The notes: generated by a model from the letters alone, not told the origin. DNA of 64,000 nt from CAKSUT01 sp045542335 (GCA_045542335.1 JAZQKV010000116.1:1-64000); one strand, 5' to 3'; shown: positions 7,966 through 16,588, counted from the first letter of the stretch. Program-made: numbers and translations.

Positions 7966-9474
7966 TCATATTATAACACTTATATTCTCACAGAATTTGT
8001 TTTGATTAACAGTGTAACTATCGGGGGCAAGAGGGATACCATTTATAAAAATACTTTTAATGGTGATGTTTGACACCTGATGCTCGCTGTCATATCCTGA
8101 AAAATAAAAGCTTGTCTTTTTGTTTCCGTGAATTTTTATGTTTTCAAAAAGTATATCGTGGTTTTTGCCACGTTTTGCACCGCCGGCAGAGTATTCCTCA
8201 TGAAAGGACACGCCGACGTTTATGATTTCAGGGCAAAAATGCGGGTCGGGGTTTTCATATTTGTGATTGTCGGATTCCTGGATAACGGACATTGGAATGA
8301 TGGGGTCAAGTTCAATGCTGATGTTTTTGTATTCAACATCGTGAATGTCAGCATAGTCAACGTTCTGGCAACTGAGCACAGAACTTGTGACATGAATTAT
8401 ATGGCAATTTTCAAAGAGAATGTTGAATATTTCTTCGGCTCTTGTTTCTGCACCTATTTCAAGGCATTTTCCCCAGTCGTTCCATATGACACAGTCAGAA
8501 ACACGGACATTTTTAAAAACATCATAGCTCTTTCCGTTGCAGTACATGGCATTGTGAACGGCTTTTTCAATATCGCCGTCATAAAAGCAGTCAAAACCTT
8601 TAACACAGATTGAGTCGTCAAATGTGCGCAAAAAGCAATTGCTTATTTCAACATCGACGCAGTTGTGCATATCAATTCCATCCGAATTATAACGCCAGCA
8701 TCCGATTATTTTGACATTTTTTATGTTGAGGTTATGGCATCCGATTGGGCGGATATTATAGACAAGGGAGTCACGGATTGTTATACCCTCAATGGTTATG
8801 TTTGTGCAGTACTCAAACTGAATAGTATGAAGCCGTTGTGCATTTGGTATTGCAACAGAATTGTTCTTTTCGTTTGCCTCATAAAGAATTGTTTCCTTGT
8901 TTCGGCTGTTATCAAGGATTCCCCTGCCGACAATTTTTATGTTTTCAGCATCAATTGCATGCACACAGGCATAGACAACGGCTCCTTCATCGATAAAAAG
9001 TGTCTGGTTGCTTTTTAACTCTATATGACCGATGTCGTGTTCACCTTTGCCGAAATATAAGACGTTTTTGTCGACCTGAGAAATGGTGTAATTGGAAATG
9101 GGGTCGGCAAAAATGTGCAGGGCATTTGTTCTTCCATAAGGTTCAACAGTAAAATATGACGCTGTTGGGAGGGTGAAAATTATTTTCCCGTCTTTAACTT
9201 CGGGGGTTATTCCGAGTGTTGTGGGGCGTATAACAACATTTTCAAAAGGCATTTTGGGCGTTATTTCAAAGGTCAGAGGCTCGTCAGTTTCAAGGGACAG
9301 GAAGTTTATAAGTTCTGTCTGATCAAGGCTTCTCTGATGTCCGGGCCAACGTCTGTTAAATGGAAATGCAGAAACTCGTGCGGTGTTGGCAGAAACGGAG
9401 ACCCCATTGATTTTGATTTGATAGCCGTCATGTGAAAGATGTGTTGGGGTGATGGGATAAATTTTATAGCTCAT
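7966..9474 (-). CDS. glycoside hydrolase family 28-like (polygalacturonase-type) protein
   Basis: 502 residues with no obvious signal peptide. An N-terminal beta-rich domain (about 1-115) precedes a right-handed parallel beta-helix with the hallmark ladder (IKIVGRGILDN, ITIEGITIRDS, LNIKNVKIIGC, VEISNCFLRTF). GH28 catalytic acids are visible as NSDGIDMHN (near residue 263, family NTD) and FDDSICVKG (near 285, family DD). The third signature GHG and the RIK motif are not evident; the equivalent stretch reads WGKCLEIGAE. It therefore fits the wider GH28 clan, with substrate (pectin-derived or other uronide oligosaccharides) uncertain. Without a signal peptide it probably acts on imported oligomers. 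It is monocistronic with its own promoter. Confidence 0.75.
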   Translation of the reverse strand: MSYKIYPITPTHLSHDGYQIKINGVSVSANTARVSAFPFNRRWPGHQRSLDQTELINFLSLETDEPLTFEITPKMPFENVVIRPTTLGITPEVKDGKIIFTLPTASYFTVEPYGRTNALHIFADPISNYTISQVDKNVLYFGKGEHDIGHIELKSNQTLFIDEGAVVYACVHAIDAENIKIVGRGILDNSRNKETILYEANEKNNSVAIPNAQRLHTIQFEYCTNITIEGITIRDSLVYNIRPIGCHNLNIKNVKIIGCWRYNSDGIDMHNCVDVEISNCFLRTFDDSICVKGFDCFYDGDIEKAVHNAMYCNGKSYDVFKNVRVSDCVIWNDWGKCLEIGAETRAEEIFNILFENCHIIHVTSSVLSCQNVDYADIHDVEYKNISIELDPIIPMSVIQESDNHKYENPDPHFCPEIINVGVSFHEEYSAGGAKRGKNHDILFENIKIHGNKKTSFYFSGYDSEHQVSNITIKSIFINGIPLAPDSYTVNQNKFCENISVII

Positions 9475-9509
9475 ATTTAACCTCGCTGTTTAAACGTCAT
9501 TGCAAAATG

Positions 9510-9538
9510 ATTCTATCATAAAGGTTTGCGTTTGTCAA
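9510..9538 (-). promoter_or_regulatory. promoter of the GH28-like gene
   Basis: On the minus strand TTGACA (9533-9538) and TAGAAT (9510-9515) are separated by exactly 17 bases. The start point would lie near 9503, about 29 bases ahead of the start codon at 9474. Confidence 0.75.
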
Positions 9539-9616
9539 GAATAATTGATTCTTTATATAATAGGTTTTGATAATGAGCGAATTGCAAAGTTTTTTTACTC
9601 ACAAATAAGTAAAAAT

Positions 9617-9650
9617 GCTCAGCCGGAAACAAAATTGTATCAGGCTGAGC
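9617..9650 (-). terminator. terminator of the DUF4298 gene
   Basis: Read on the minus strand, GCTCAGCC pairs perfectly with GGCTGAGC across an 18-base loop and is followed by ATTTTTAC. It lies 9 bases past the stop codon of the gene ending at 9659. Confidence 0.7.
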
Positions 9651-9658
9651 AGCATTGT

Positions 9659-9949
9659 TCATTTTGTTTGTGATATGTCGCAAAGCAAATTATAAATGCC
9701 ATCCTCGGAAAGAACACCACGTTTCATTGTTTGCGGAACAAGGTGATTTTCATCGAAGCGGAAATCAGCTTGCCATTTGCCACTACAGTAATAACGTTCA
9801 AGCATTTTCAAGCTTTTTCTGATGGATTTTTCACGAAGCTTTCCTGTTCGTGCCGCTTTTGAAATATGGTTGAAATGTTTTTCCATGCGTTTTATCCGCT
9901 TTATTGCTTTTTTTACAGAGGGAGTGAGTTTAAAAATATGTTTCGACAA
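9659..9949 (-). CDS. DUF4298 family protein
   Basis: The call rests on the C-terminal half: ERYYCSGKWQADFRFDE, then MKRGVLSEDGIYNLLCDI, the pattern of DUF4298 proteins (small, cytosolic, function unknown). The start is placed at the TTG at 9949: AAGGAG lies at 9959-9964 with a 9-base spacer. A clear promoter (TTGACT 10015-10020, TATCAT 9992-9997) puts the transcript start near 9984, so the longer frame beginning at 10003 would start inside the promoter. This gives 96 residues with a helical, lysine-rich N-terminus (PSVKKAIKRIKRMEKHF). Confidence 0.7.
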   Translation of the reverse strand: MSKHIFKLTPSVKKAIKRIKRMEKHFNHISKAARTGKLREKSIRKSLKMLERYYCSGKWQADFRFDENHLVPQTMKRGVLSEDGIYNLLCDISQTK

Positions 9950-9991
9950 TAGTTGTTGCTCCTTTGTGTCAAATCGCAGATACACACCAAC

Positions 9992-10020
9992 ATGATACCA
10001 CAAAGACGGACAAAAGTCAA
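9992..10020 (-). promoter_or_regulatory. promoter of the DUF4298 gene
   Basis: TTGACT (10015-10020) and TATCAT (9992-9997) on the minus strand, 17-base spacer. It decides the start codon of the gene downstream. Confidence 0.7.
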
Positions 10021-10110
10021 CAATTTTTGTGTAAATGCCACCGCTTCACCATGTAATAAACCTACACCTGCTGACACATCAGACGGAGATTGTCACTCAA
10101 AAAGCCTTAT

Positions 10111-11259
10111 TCAGATACAGTATGCAATGACCGCTATTCTTTTTGCAGCCTCCGCCAAGGATTTTAAAACGGCATATTCACGGGTGGTGTGAATGTAGTT
10201 ACCTTCGACACCGATTGAATCCACACAGGGAATACCGTGTTCTGTCACGTCTGCGGCATCAGAGCCCCCAAGACTTTTTCTTGCTTTCAGCACATCAAGT
10301 CCTGTCTGCAAGTAAATCTCATTCATGCGATCAAATAAGGACGTGTTAGCGTCGGTTTTTTCCATGGCAGGACGGTAGCTGACTTGTTTCACACTGCATC
10401 TGCAACCCGGTACCGCACAGGTTTCTGAAACTTCTTTTATGTATTTCTCAATCCATCCCAATTCTTCACGAGTAGAAAACCTTATGTCTGCAACAAACGA
10501 GCAACAGCCCGGTACAGTGTTTGCCGCAGTTCCACCATTTATTGTTCCACAGTTGCAGGTTATTCCGTCCGCATCTTTCAGCTTTTCAAGCTGAATAATT
10601 TTGTATGCGGCATCCGCAATGGCACTTGCTCCTTCCGGACATCGTGATGAATGGATTTCCTTTCCGCAAATGTCAAACTGATAGCGTATAATACCCTTTC
10701 TCTCAAGCACCAGAGTGCCCCTCCTGCTGCTTTCACAGTTCAGAAATGCAACAGATCCTTCGGAGGTGCGACAAATGTGACGGATTGTCTCCTTGCCACT
10801 CAAACTGCTGTTGCATTCTTCGTCCGTCTGCAACATAAGACGTACCGGTCGCTTTTTAAAATCACATCTGCTTAAAGCATCTATTGCAAGAAATGCGGCA
10901 ACAACACCGCCTTTGCAGTCCATGACTCCCGGACCATAGATGTTGTTCTCGTCAATCCTGACAGCCGGAGCGCCGAATGAGCCTACCGCATGAACAGTAT
11001 CAATGTGTCCCGATAGGGTTATCGGAGACTCGGAGGAATCGTGATTCATCGTTATACAAACCACATTTCCGACAGAAGCTTGCTCGTACACTTCCACCTT
11101 CCAACCATGTTTTTCTGCCATTCTGATAAAATATGCGCCCACCTCGTCCACGCCATATTTGTATTCAGTCGGGCTTTCAAGATTACACACATCTTCCCAG
11201 ACACGGACGTATTCTTCATATAATTCGTCGATTGTATTGAACAGCTTTTCACATTTCAT
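10111..11259 (-). CDS. M20-family metallopeptidase/deacylase
   Basis: 382 residues from the ATG at 11259, chosen over the GTG at 11268 because GGTGAT sits just ahead of it. M20 landmarks are in order: GHIDTVH (first zinc ligand and adjacent Asp), GVMDCKGG (bridging Asp), TDEE (catalytic Glu and zinc ligand), a dimerisation lid domain from about residue 180 to 300, and HTTREYA near the C-terminus (last zinc His). ArgE, DapE and carboxypeptidase G2-like enzymes all share these, so the substrate (N-acylated amino acid or peptide) is open. It is the last gene of a likely operon with the MBL hydrolase and the GldA-like dehydrogenase upstream on the same strand. Confidence 0.85.
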   Translation of the reverse strand: MKCEKLFNTIDELYEEYVRVWEDVCNLESPTEYKYGVDEVGAYFIRMAEKHGWKVEVYEQASVGNVVCITMNHDSSESPITLSGHIDTVHAVGSFGAPAVRIDENNIYGPGVMDCKGGVVAAFLAIDALSRCDFKKRPVRLMLQTDEECNSSLSGKETIRHICRTSEGSVAFLNCESSRRGTLVLERKGIIRYQFDICGKEIHSSRCPEGASAIADAAYKIIQLEKLKDADGITCNCGTINGGTAANTVPGCCSFVADIRFSTREELGWIEKYIKEVSETCAVPGCRCSVKQVSYRPAMEKTDANTSLFDRMNEIYLQTGLDVLKARKSLGGSDAADVTEHGIPCVDSIGVEGNYIHTTREYAVLKSLAEAAKRIAVIAYCI

Positions 11260-11332
11260 ATATATCACCGCATTAAATATTGTTTCTTTTTGAATTGAAG
11301 TTTTCTCGGCTTTGCTTGCTTTTTGTCAAGCT

Positions 11333-12112
11333 CTAAAGATTTTGTTCTATAATCTGATTGATTTTTGAAAGCCTTTCCTCTAAAAAAAGATTCCATTCTT
11401 TCTGACTGTTTTCAATAAACGGATTTATACCGGAGTTTTCTTGCTTTTTAAGCTTTTCTTCTGTATTGTTGTTTCCGAGATGATTCCCGAGAAATATTTC
11501 CACCTTTTCATTCTTGATTTTATTGATGCTTTCAATAAATATTCTCCGGCTTTCAAAGGGGAGATTATGCTCTTGCAAAAAAGCTTTCTGCAATGTGTTG
11601 GTTCCTGCTCCCCCGAACATCCCGGCACGGTAAGTTTTTTCTCCGTCGCTGACATCGAAGAAAAATGACATTGTACCGTCCGTATGCCCCGGCGTTGAAA
11701 CACAATTTATACTTGTATTTCCCAGCTTAATAATATCTCCGTCCTCTAAAAGAACATCGGGCTTAAAGGGTTTAATGGGATAGTGGTATATTTCACCTGT
11801 CAGAAGAGGCAAATCGGCTTTTCCTATAAAGGTTTTTGCACCTGTCATGGAAACGAGAGCATCTGCTGAATCCATGTGGTCAAAATGTGCGTGTGAAATA
11901 ACAATGTATTTTATATCTGACGTTTTAAATCCGAGTTCCCGTATATTATCCACTATGATGTTTAAGCTTTCGGAATAACCGGGATCGATTATTATAAGTC
12001 CGTCGCCCGTATCAATAAGATGGGTGCATACTGCGCGGATACCTATAAAGTATAAATTTCCAAAAATTCTCGCCGGCTTTATGTATTGCATAAGGAGATC
12101 TTTGTCTGTCAT
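11333..12112 (-). CDS. metallo-beta-lactamase-fold hydrolase
   Basis: 259 residues. The MBL zinc motif HAHFDH occurs after VISHAHFDHMDSADALV; further ligands are in TPGHTDG and LGNHLG. The spacing and the ID(T)GDGLIIIDPGY start resemble the subclass B3/glyoxalase-II-like branch. No signal peptide is present, so it is more likely a cytosolic ester, lactone or thioester hydrolase than an antibiotic resistance enzyme. Its ATG follows the stop of the dehydrogenase by one base, so the two are tightly coupled. A decayed copy of exactly this junction lies near 14165-14262. Confidence 0.85.
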   Translation of the reverse strand: MTDKDLLMQYIKPARIFGNLYFIGIRAVCTHLIDTGDGLIIIDPGYSESLNIIVDNIRELGFKTSDIKYIVISHAHFDHMDSADALVSMTGAKTFIGKADLPLLTGEIYHYPIKPFKPDVLLEDGDIIKLGNTSINCVSTPGHTDGTMSFFFDVSDGEKTYRAGMFGGAGTNTLQKAFLQEHNLPFESRRIFIESINKIKNEKVEIFLGNHLGNNNTEEKLKKQENSGINPFIENSQKEWNLFLEERLSKINQIIEQNL

Positions 12113-12113
12113 G

Positions 12114-13199
12114 TTATTTCATCTCCCATAAGTATTTAAGAGATTCTTTAAATCTTATGCCCTCTTCTTTAGTTTCAATCGCTGAGCTTGAGCAGACTTT
12201 TTCGTAATACCTGTCAAAGTTATCCTCTGTTTTTTCTATACCTATATCACCAATAACGCAGGGCATATTGTATTTTTTCATTAAATCAATCAGCAGCTTG
12301 TTGTTCTCCGGCTCACCGTTGAAATGATTCTGTATAAGCAGTCCCATGCCCACCAGTTCACCGTGAGTGTAAGGCTTTGATTGCTCGGGAAACAAAAATC
12401 TTGTTGCTTCGTAGAACTTGTGAGCTACCGCTGTCTGATTTGAACCCCTTGCAATTCCGCTTATAACACCTGTTGCCGAAATTGTTGTGAAAATGATGTT
12501 TTCAACATCGTCGGATATGTTGCCCTTTTGCATATCGTCAATACATTTTTGCACCTTTTCATTGAGCAGATTGAAAGAATATTTTGACATAATATATGCA
12601 TAGTCAAGACCAATAGGATATTCTGATGTTTCTTCGTTAAACCGCTGTTTTATTTCAACGAATTTTGCAAGAGCGTCAAACACTCCTGCAAGAAACAGAC
12701 GCACAGGCTGAGCCGCAATCACCCCTGTGTCAGCTATAACGCAATTCACTTCGTTTTCGTAGTGAAGCGAGCCTACGGTCCTTCCCTCGGGGGAATACCT
12801 CACGCTGAGTGGAGTATATGCGGCACAGGTAGCGCTGGAGGTCGGCACGTTGATAACAGGGAGCTTTGAATAATAAGCACATAATTTTGCAAAATCGCAG
12901 ATTACACCTCCGCCAACGCCGACTATGACATCATATCCTTTTTCTTTTGCAAGTAAGGCAAGCTCTTTTGCACGCTCATCGTTGCACGTCCCCGTATGCA
13001 CCACAAATTCATATTTATTGCACTTTCCCGAAATGCTCTTTTCTATTTTTTCTCTTGTTATACCAAGTGCTGTTTTTCCGCCTATAATAAGCGGAGAAGT
13101 GCCCAGCCTCAGTACCTCGTCACCGACTTTTGAGATATATCCTTCACCCTGAATATATCTGCCACAACCTATTCTGAAAGATTCCTCTTTAATTGGCAT
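12114..13199 (-). CDS. iron-containing alcohol dehydrogenase, GldA/AraM-like
   Basis: 361 residues from the ATG at 13199, which has AGGAGG 8 bases upstream; an upstream ATG at 13229 lacks a site. The group-III dehydrogenase fold is shown by DVIVGVGGGVICDFAKLCAY (NAD-binding glycine loop), VPTSSATCAAYTPLSV, and metal-ligand regions around GVFDALAKFVE (Asp), AVAHKFYEATRFL (His) and THGELVGMG (His). These match glycerol or glycerol-1-phosphate dehydrogenase relatives acting on a small polyol or its phosphate. It is the first gene of the operon and diverges from an AraC regulator at 13318, which probably controls it. Confidence 0.82.
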   Translation of the reverse strand: MPIKEESFRIGCGRYIQGEGYISKVGDEVLRLGTSPLIIGGKTALGITREKIEKSISGKCNKYEFVVHTGTCNDERAKELALLAKEKGYDVIVGVGGGVICDFAKLCAYYSKLPVINVPTSSATCAAYTPLSVRYSPEGRTVGSLHYENEVNCVIADTGVIAAQPVRLFLAGVFDALAKFVEIKQRFNEETSEYPIGLDYAYIMSKYSFNLLNEKVQKCIDDMQKGNISDDVENIIFTTISATGVISGIARGSNQTAVAHKFYEATRFLFPEQSKPYTHGELVGMGLLIQNHFNGEPENNKLLIDLMKKYNMPCVIGDIGIEKTEDNFDRYYEKVCSSSAIETKEEGIRFKESLKYLWEMK

Positions 13200-13317
13200 A
13201 TTCTTAACCTCCTGAAAGCTTCTTGACATAATTTAATTATAGTGTTATAATAAGAAAAAAGGAATAGAATAAATTGACATAAATTTCAGCTTTATTGCTA
13301 TTTTAGGAGGTTTTGAT

Positions 13318-14142
13318 GTGGTTTTCAGCGCATATCAGGATACGGACAACGGTATCGGCGGAGTTTCGGTCGTTAGCAGCGGACATATCTTTGCCCAAAC
13401 TGGAAGAAAAATAGACCGTCCTTGCGGAAGGTCCGATTATCTTTTATTCTATATATCAAAGGGCAGGGAGCATTTTTTCCTTGAAAATGAAACCGTCGGC
13501 AAAGAAGGGTCTTTTATATTCTTCAGACCCTTTGAACGGCAGGAGCACATATACTTAGAGAATAAAACGGGTGAGTTTTATTACGTCCACTTCAATGCCC
13601 CGGAGAATTTTGATTTGTTCGGCTTTGAAAGCTCCGTTGTGTATGATACAGAGCCGAGCGTCAAGGTGCGTGATTTGTTTGAGGAAATCATAAGCGAATT
13701 GCAAACAAAACAGCCTGCATATGAGATGCTATGCGTTTCAAAACTTTTTAATATTATTTCGCTATTAATCAGAAAAACTGAAAAAGAATCCGCACCTCAA
13801 GGAAGATATTTTGACAAAATCTCCTTTGTTATCCAGAAAATGAACAAGGAATACAGGAACAATTGCACTTTAGATGAATACGCAAAAATGTGCAATATGA
13901 GTAAGTTCCATTTTTTGAGGATATTTAAGGACGTGACGGGCGCATCTCCCCTTGAGTACAGAAACAATATAAGGCTCGACCACGCAAAAGAGCTGCTGTT
14001 GGATACCAATCTTCCCGTGAATGAAATCGGGAGAAGCGTGGGCTATGCTTCCGATGCATATTTCTGCGATGCCTTCAAGGCGAAAATCGGGATGTCACCG
14101 AGTCAGTACAGAAAAAGTGATAAACAAAATGCTCGCCTGTAA
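13318..14142 (+). CDS. AraC-family regulator (divergent to the GldA-like operon)
   Basis: 274 residues from a GTG with AGGAGG at 13305-13310. The N-terminal half is a cupin-type sensor (LLFYISKGREHFFLENE, then FIFFRPFERQEHIYLE). The C-terminal 100 residues carry two HTH motifs: LDEYAKMCNMSKFHFLRIFK, and VNEIGRSVGYASDAYFCDAF followed by GMSPSQYRK. It starts 118 bases from the start of the dehydrogenase gene on the other strand, the standard position for a local activator responding to a sugar-like ligand. Its stop codon lies inside the terminator hairpin at 14129-14158. Confidence 0.88.
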   Translation: MVFSAYQDTDNGIGGVSVVSSGHIFAQTGRKIDRPCGRSDYLLFYISKGREHFFLENETVGKEGSFIFFRPFERQEHIYLENKTGEFYYVHFNAPENFDLFGFESSVVYDTEPSVKVRDLFEEIISELQTKQPAYEMLCVSKLFNIISLLIRKTEKESAPQGRYFDKISFVIQKMNKEYRNNCTLDEYAKMCNMSKFHFLRIFKDVTGASPLEYRNNIRLDHAKELLLDTNLPVNEIGRSVGYASDAYFCDAFKAKIGMSPSQYRKSDKQNARL

Positions 14143-14158
14143 ATACAGGAGAGCATTT
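14129..14158 (+). terminator. terminator overlapping the AraC stop codon
   Basis: AATGCTC-G-CCTGT pairs with ACAGG-A-GAGCATT around AAAT, with the regulator stop TAA at 14140-14142 in the hairpin apex. The outer arm AAATGCTCGCCT is the same as in the hairpin following spoIVB at 28397. Confidence 0.7.
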
Positions 14159-14164
14159 ATATGT

Positions 14165-14262
14165 ATACAAATTCCCGAAAAGCCTCATCGGCTTTATGTA
14201 TTGCGTAAGGACTTCTTGCCTGTCACATCAATTTATTCCCCATAAGTATTTAAAACCTTATA
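14165..14262 (-). pseudogene. decayed copy of the GldA-like/MBL gene junction
   Basis: On the minus strand this stretch first reads FKYLWGIN-stop, matching the dehydrogenase C-terminus (LKYLWEMK-stop). It then matches the MBL hydrolase start (TDKDLLMQYIKPARIFGNLY) as TGKKSLRN...IKPMRLFGNLY with a one-base deletion that breaks the frame. About 92 bases align with 12046-12150 at roughly three-quarters identity by eye. It lies between the AraC terminator and the stop of the YgjV-like gene at 14274. It is a relic of a second copy of that operon. Confidence 0.7.
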
Positions 14263-14273
14263 TAAACAGCTGA

Positions 14274-14801
14274 TTATTTTCTGAGTCCTGTCCGACACCA
14301 ACCGGACGATTGTAAGGTTTTTGATATCATTGATACGAGAGAAATGCTTTCGTTCAACACTCCAACCCATGAGCCCACAATTACATCGTAAATTAAAAAC
14401 GTAACTGAAATGGGTATGGAAAGCAGTCTTATGTTTGCCGTGTTTTTAAAGGTCAGCGATACAGTCACTAAGGCTGATGCACATATGGGAACAAATTGAA
14501 TATAAGAATCTGCCAATATGGTTGCAAGACCGGCATTTATTGTTATAAATATCGCCGCCCAGATGACCTTGGTGTATCTGTTTTTGAACTTTTTCATAAA
14601 TACCAGCTCACGCACAATGCCCATCATATTGGGGATTGCACCGCCAATGGCAAACAGCATTAAATAATGAGCTGCCCAGATTATATCGGATGCGAGTTTA
14701 AAATACAGATATTTCATACGGTCGGATTGCTGATACATTATGAACAGCGAAAGCATTCCGCAGGCACCAACTATTTGTGCCGCAAATTGTAGCTCAGTCA
14801 T
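14274..14801 (-). CDS. YgjV-family inner membrane protein
   Basis: 175 residues from the ATG at 14801, which lies inside the end of the sialidase gene (8-base overlap), so translation is coupled. About five hydrophobic helices are visible, starting with FAAQIVGACGMLSLFIMYQ and continuing with AAHYLMLFAIGGAIPNMMGIV, VIWAAIFITINAGLATILA and a C-terminal IPISVTFLIYDVIVGSWVG. The pattern and the motif QQSDRMKYLYFKLASDIIWA fit the YgjV (Imp-YgjV) family, whose role is unknown; members in other bacteria sit near sugar catabolism genes. Here it closes a sialidase/MBL operon, so transport or membrane sensing is possible. Confidence 0.7.
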   Translation of the reverse strand: MTELQFAAQIVGACGMLSLFIMYQQSDRMKYLYFKLASDIIWAAHYLMLFAIGGAIPNMMGIVRELVFMKKFKNRYTKVIWAAIFITINAGLATILADSYIQFVPICASALVTVSLTFKNTANIRLLSIPISVTFLIYDVIVGSWVGVLNESISLVSMISKTLQSSGWCRTGLRK

Positions 14802-15876
14802 TGTCAAAATCAATCCACCAATGCTTTACATTGACACGACCCTCATCATACGCGTCCGAAGCCTGAACGAGGATTCGTTTTTCGCCGCCAAAACGACCTG
14901 TGACACAGTTGTTGGAATAATACGCCATGGTTCCCCAGCCCTTGGGGAGAGTTATACGAACATACTCGCCTTCATCCCAGGTTAAGCCGTCTTTTGATGT
15001 ATAAAGAACGAAGTTGAACGGAAGCTCATCGGTATTGTTGCCTGAACGACCATGCATAAAATAAATGCCGTTTGCCTGACAGATCTGAGGGTTTCTTATG
15101 CGTTTTGCAAAATATGCACTTGAAGGCTCTGACCAGGTTTTGCCCATATCGTAGCTGATGCAATAATCAGAGTGGTATTCATCGTTTTCGTTATAGTTGT
15201 ATACAATGAGTCCACCGTCGGGCAGAAGTTCCATTGCACCATAGCTTCTGCCAAATGTATCAAAGGGGAGGATACTTAGCTCTTCAAAGGTCTCTCCGTT
15301 ATCAGTGCTTGTGAAAAGTCTGTAAACGTGTTCGGGTTTGTTGCCTGTCCATTTGATTTCCGCATCATTGCAGAATTCAAGTGCATAGATTGTGCCGTCC
15401 TTATACATTACATCCATCACGCGACCTCGGTGACCGGTCATAAATTTTGCCTCAGTCCAGGTTTCACCGCCGTCGAAGCTTCTCAAAACAGCGGGCTCAA
15501 GGTAAGGCTCCCAACGGGTGATTTGCTTGTTGCGTAAACAGAAAAGAACGATTGTGCCGTCATCTGTACATACTGCTTTTTCACAGCTGATATTGCAAAC
15601 GCCGTCAATAAAGCATTTGTAGCTGTAGTCTAAGACTATCGGAGAAGACCAGGTTTTTCCGCCATCGGTTGTGCGTTTGTACTCCATCCAGCCATAGCCA
15701 GTATGACCGTGTTCAATAGCTGCAGATGTGTTGCTGAAGAAAGCTAATATGCTGTCTTTTGCATATTCCACCAAGGCATGACCCATGTGTCCGCTACGGT
15801 ATACACTTTCGTTGTCAACAAACATTATTCCGTCATTCGGTATGTTGTCAGGCGTGGTTCTGAATTCTCTTGCCAT
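14794..15876 (-). CDS. BNR/Asp-box sialidase-superfamily protein
   Basis: 360 residues, AAGGAG upstream. Several Asp-boxes of the six-bladed propeller are visible: RTTDGGKTWSSP, RSFDGGETWTEA, TSTDNGETFEEL, SYDMGKTWSEP and a weak TSKDGLTWDEG. An RIRNPQICQANGIYFMHGR segment follows. No signal peptide, so it is probably cytosolic or acts on imported sugars. The classical sialidase arginine triad and FRIP motif are not obvious. It may therefore be one of the many exo-sialidase-like glycosidases or lyases with other substrates. It overlaps the upstream MBL gene by 29 bases and the downstream YgjV gene by 8. Confidence 0.8.
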   Translation of the reverse strand: MAREFRTTPDNIPNDGIMFVDNESVYRSGHMGHALVEYAKDSILAFFSNTSAAIEHGHTGYGWMEYKRTTDGGKTWSSPIVLDYSYKCFIDGVCNISCEKAVCTDDGTIVLFCLRNKQITRWEPYLEPAVLRSFDGGETWTEAKFMTGHRGRVMDVMYKDGTIYALEFCNDAEIKWTGNKPEHVYRLFTSTDNGETFEELSILPFDTFGRSYGAMELLPDGGLIVYNYNENDEYHSDYCISYDMGKTWSEPSSAYFAKRIRNPQICQANGIYFMHGRSGNNTDELPFNFVLYTSKDGLTWDEGEYVRITLPKGWGTMAYYSNNCVTGRFGGEKRILVQASDAYDEGRVNVKHWWIDFDND

Positions 15877-16588
15877 TTTTTATTATCTCCTTGTCGTAAA
15901 TGATTGTAGATTTTCCGTAACTGTGTAGGTTTTTAATGCCTGAACATTCCATGTGGTGCATTTTATCTGTTTCGGCATCTATTTGATTTAATGCACAAAT
16001 CATGTCTTTGCATATATCTGACGTGAGAGGCTCGCAGCCATGTCCTTCAAATATGGTTTCAACACCGTATTTCCGAAGCTTGTCATAGAATGCCGATACT
16101 TTTTTTGCATATTGCTCCGGCATATCACAGGAGTCCCAACATAGCCAGGTTTCACGGTTTATAATATCGCCCGTTAATGCATAGCCGTCGTTTTTATTTA
16201 TAAAACAAAACGCACCGTCTGTATGTCCACTGAGTGCATAAGCCTCAAGCACCGTTCCTCCAAGGTCGATTTTTTCGCCGTGTGAAAGAGGGATAAGCTT
16301 CAGTCCCTCCTCCAACATCCCGCAATCAGCCATGCCAATGTGTATCTCATCGAAATATGAAGCGTTTCCAACGTGGTCACGGTGTCCGTGAGTCAGGTAT
16401 AGTGCTATGGGGAGAGCTGTAAAACGCCGTAGCAGCTTTAATAATCCGGGGTCCTTTTGATTTCCTGCATCTATTAAAGCTGCTTTGCTTGTCCCGATAA
16501 CAAGCTGCATACAAAAAACAATACTTTTATCATCGTGCGACTCACAAATAACAACCAGTGAGTCGCTGACTTTTTTTGCACCAAGCAT
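15848..16588 (-). CDS. metallo-beta-lactamase-fold hydrolase (second in window)
   Basis: The start is placed at the ATG at 16588: GGGGTGG lies 6 bases upstream, and an extended -10 (TGCTATACT, about 16620-16628) puts the transcript start near 16613. The open frame continues upstream but without a site; ATG 16603 is the alternative. The 246-residue product has THGHRDHVGN (zinc ligands), SGHTDGAFCF and FEGHGCEPLTSD, the glyoxalase-II-like set. It is the first gene of the operon with the sialidase and YgjV-like protein and diverges from an AraC regulator. It is not close in sequence to the MBL protein at 11333, so it belongs to a different branch of the fold. Confidence 0.82.
   Translation of the reverse strand: MLGAKKVSDSLVVICESHDDKSIVFCMQLVIGTSKAALIDAGNQKDPGLLKLLRRFTALPIALYLTHGHRDHVGNASYFDEIHIGMADCGMLEEGLKLIPLSHGEKIDLGGTVLEAYALSGHTDGAFCFINKNDGYALTGDIINRETWLCWDSCDMPEQYAKKVSAFYDKLRKYGVETIFEGHGCEPLTSDICKDMICALNQIDAETDKMHHMECSGIKNLHSYGKSTIIYDKEIIKNGKRIQNHA

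Noticed and set aside
11333..12112. Antibiotic-resistance beta-lactamase
   Set aside because: MBL fold and zinc motifs only; no signal peptide and it is coupled to sugar-type dehydrogenase and M20 genes, so a metabolic hydrolase is more likely.
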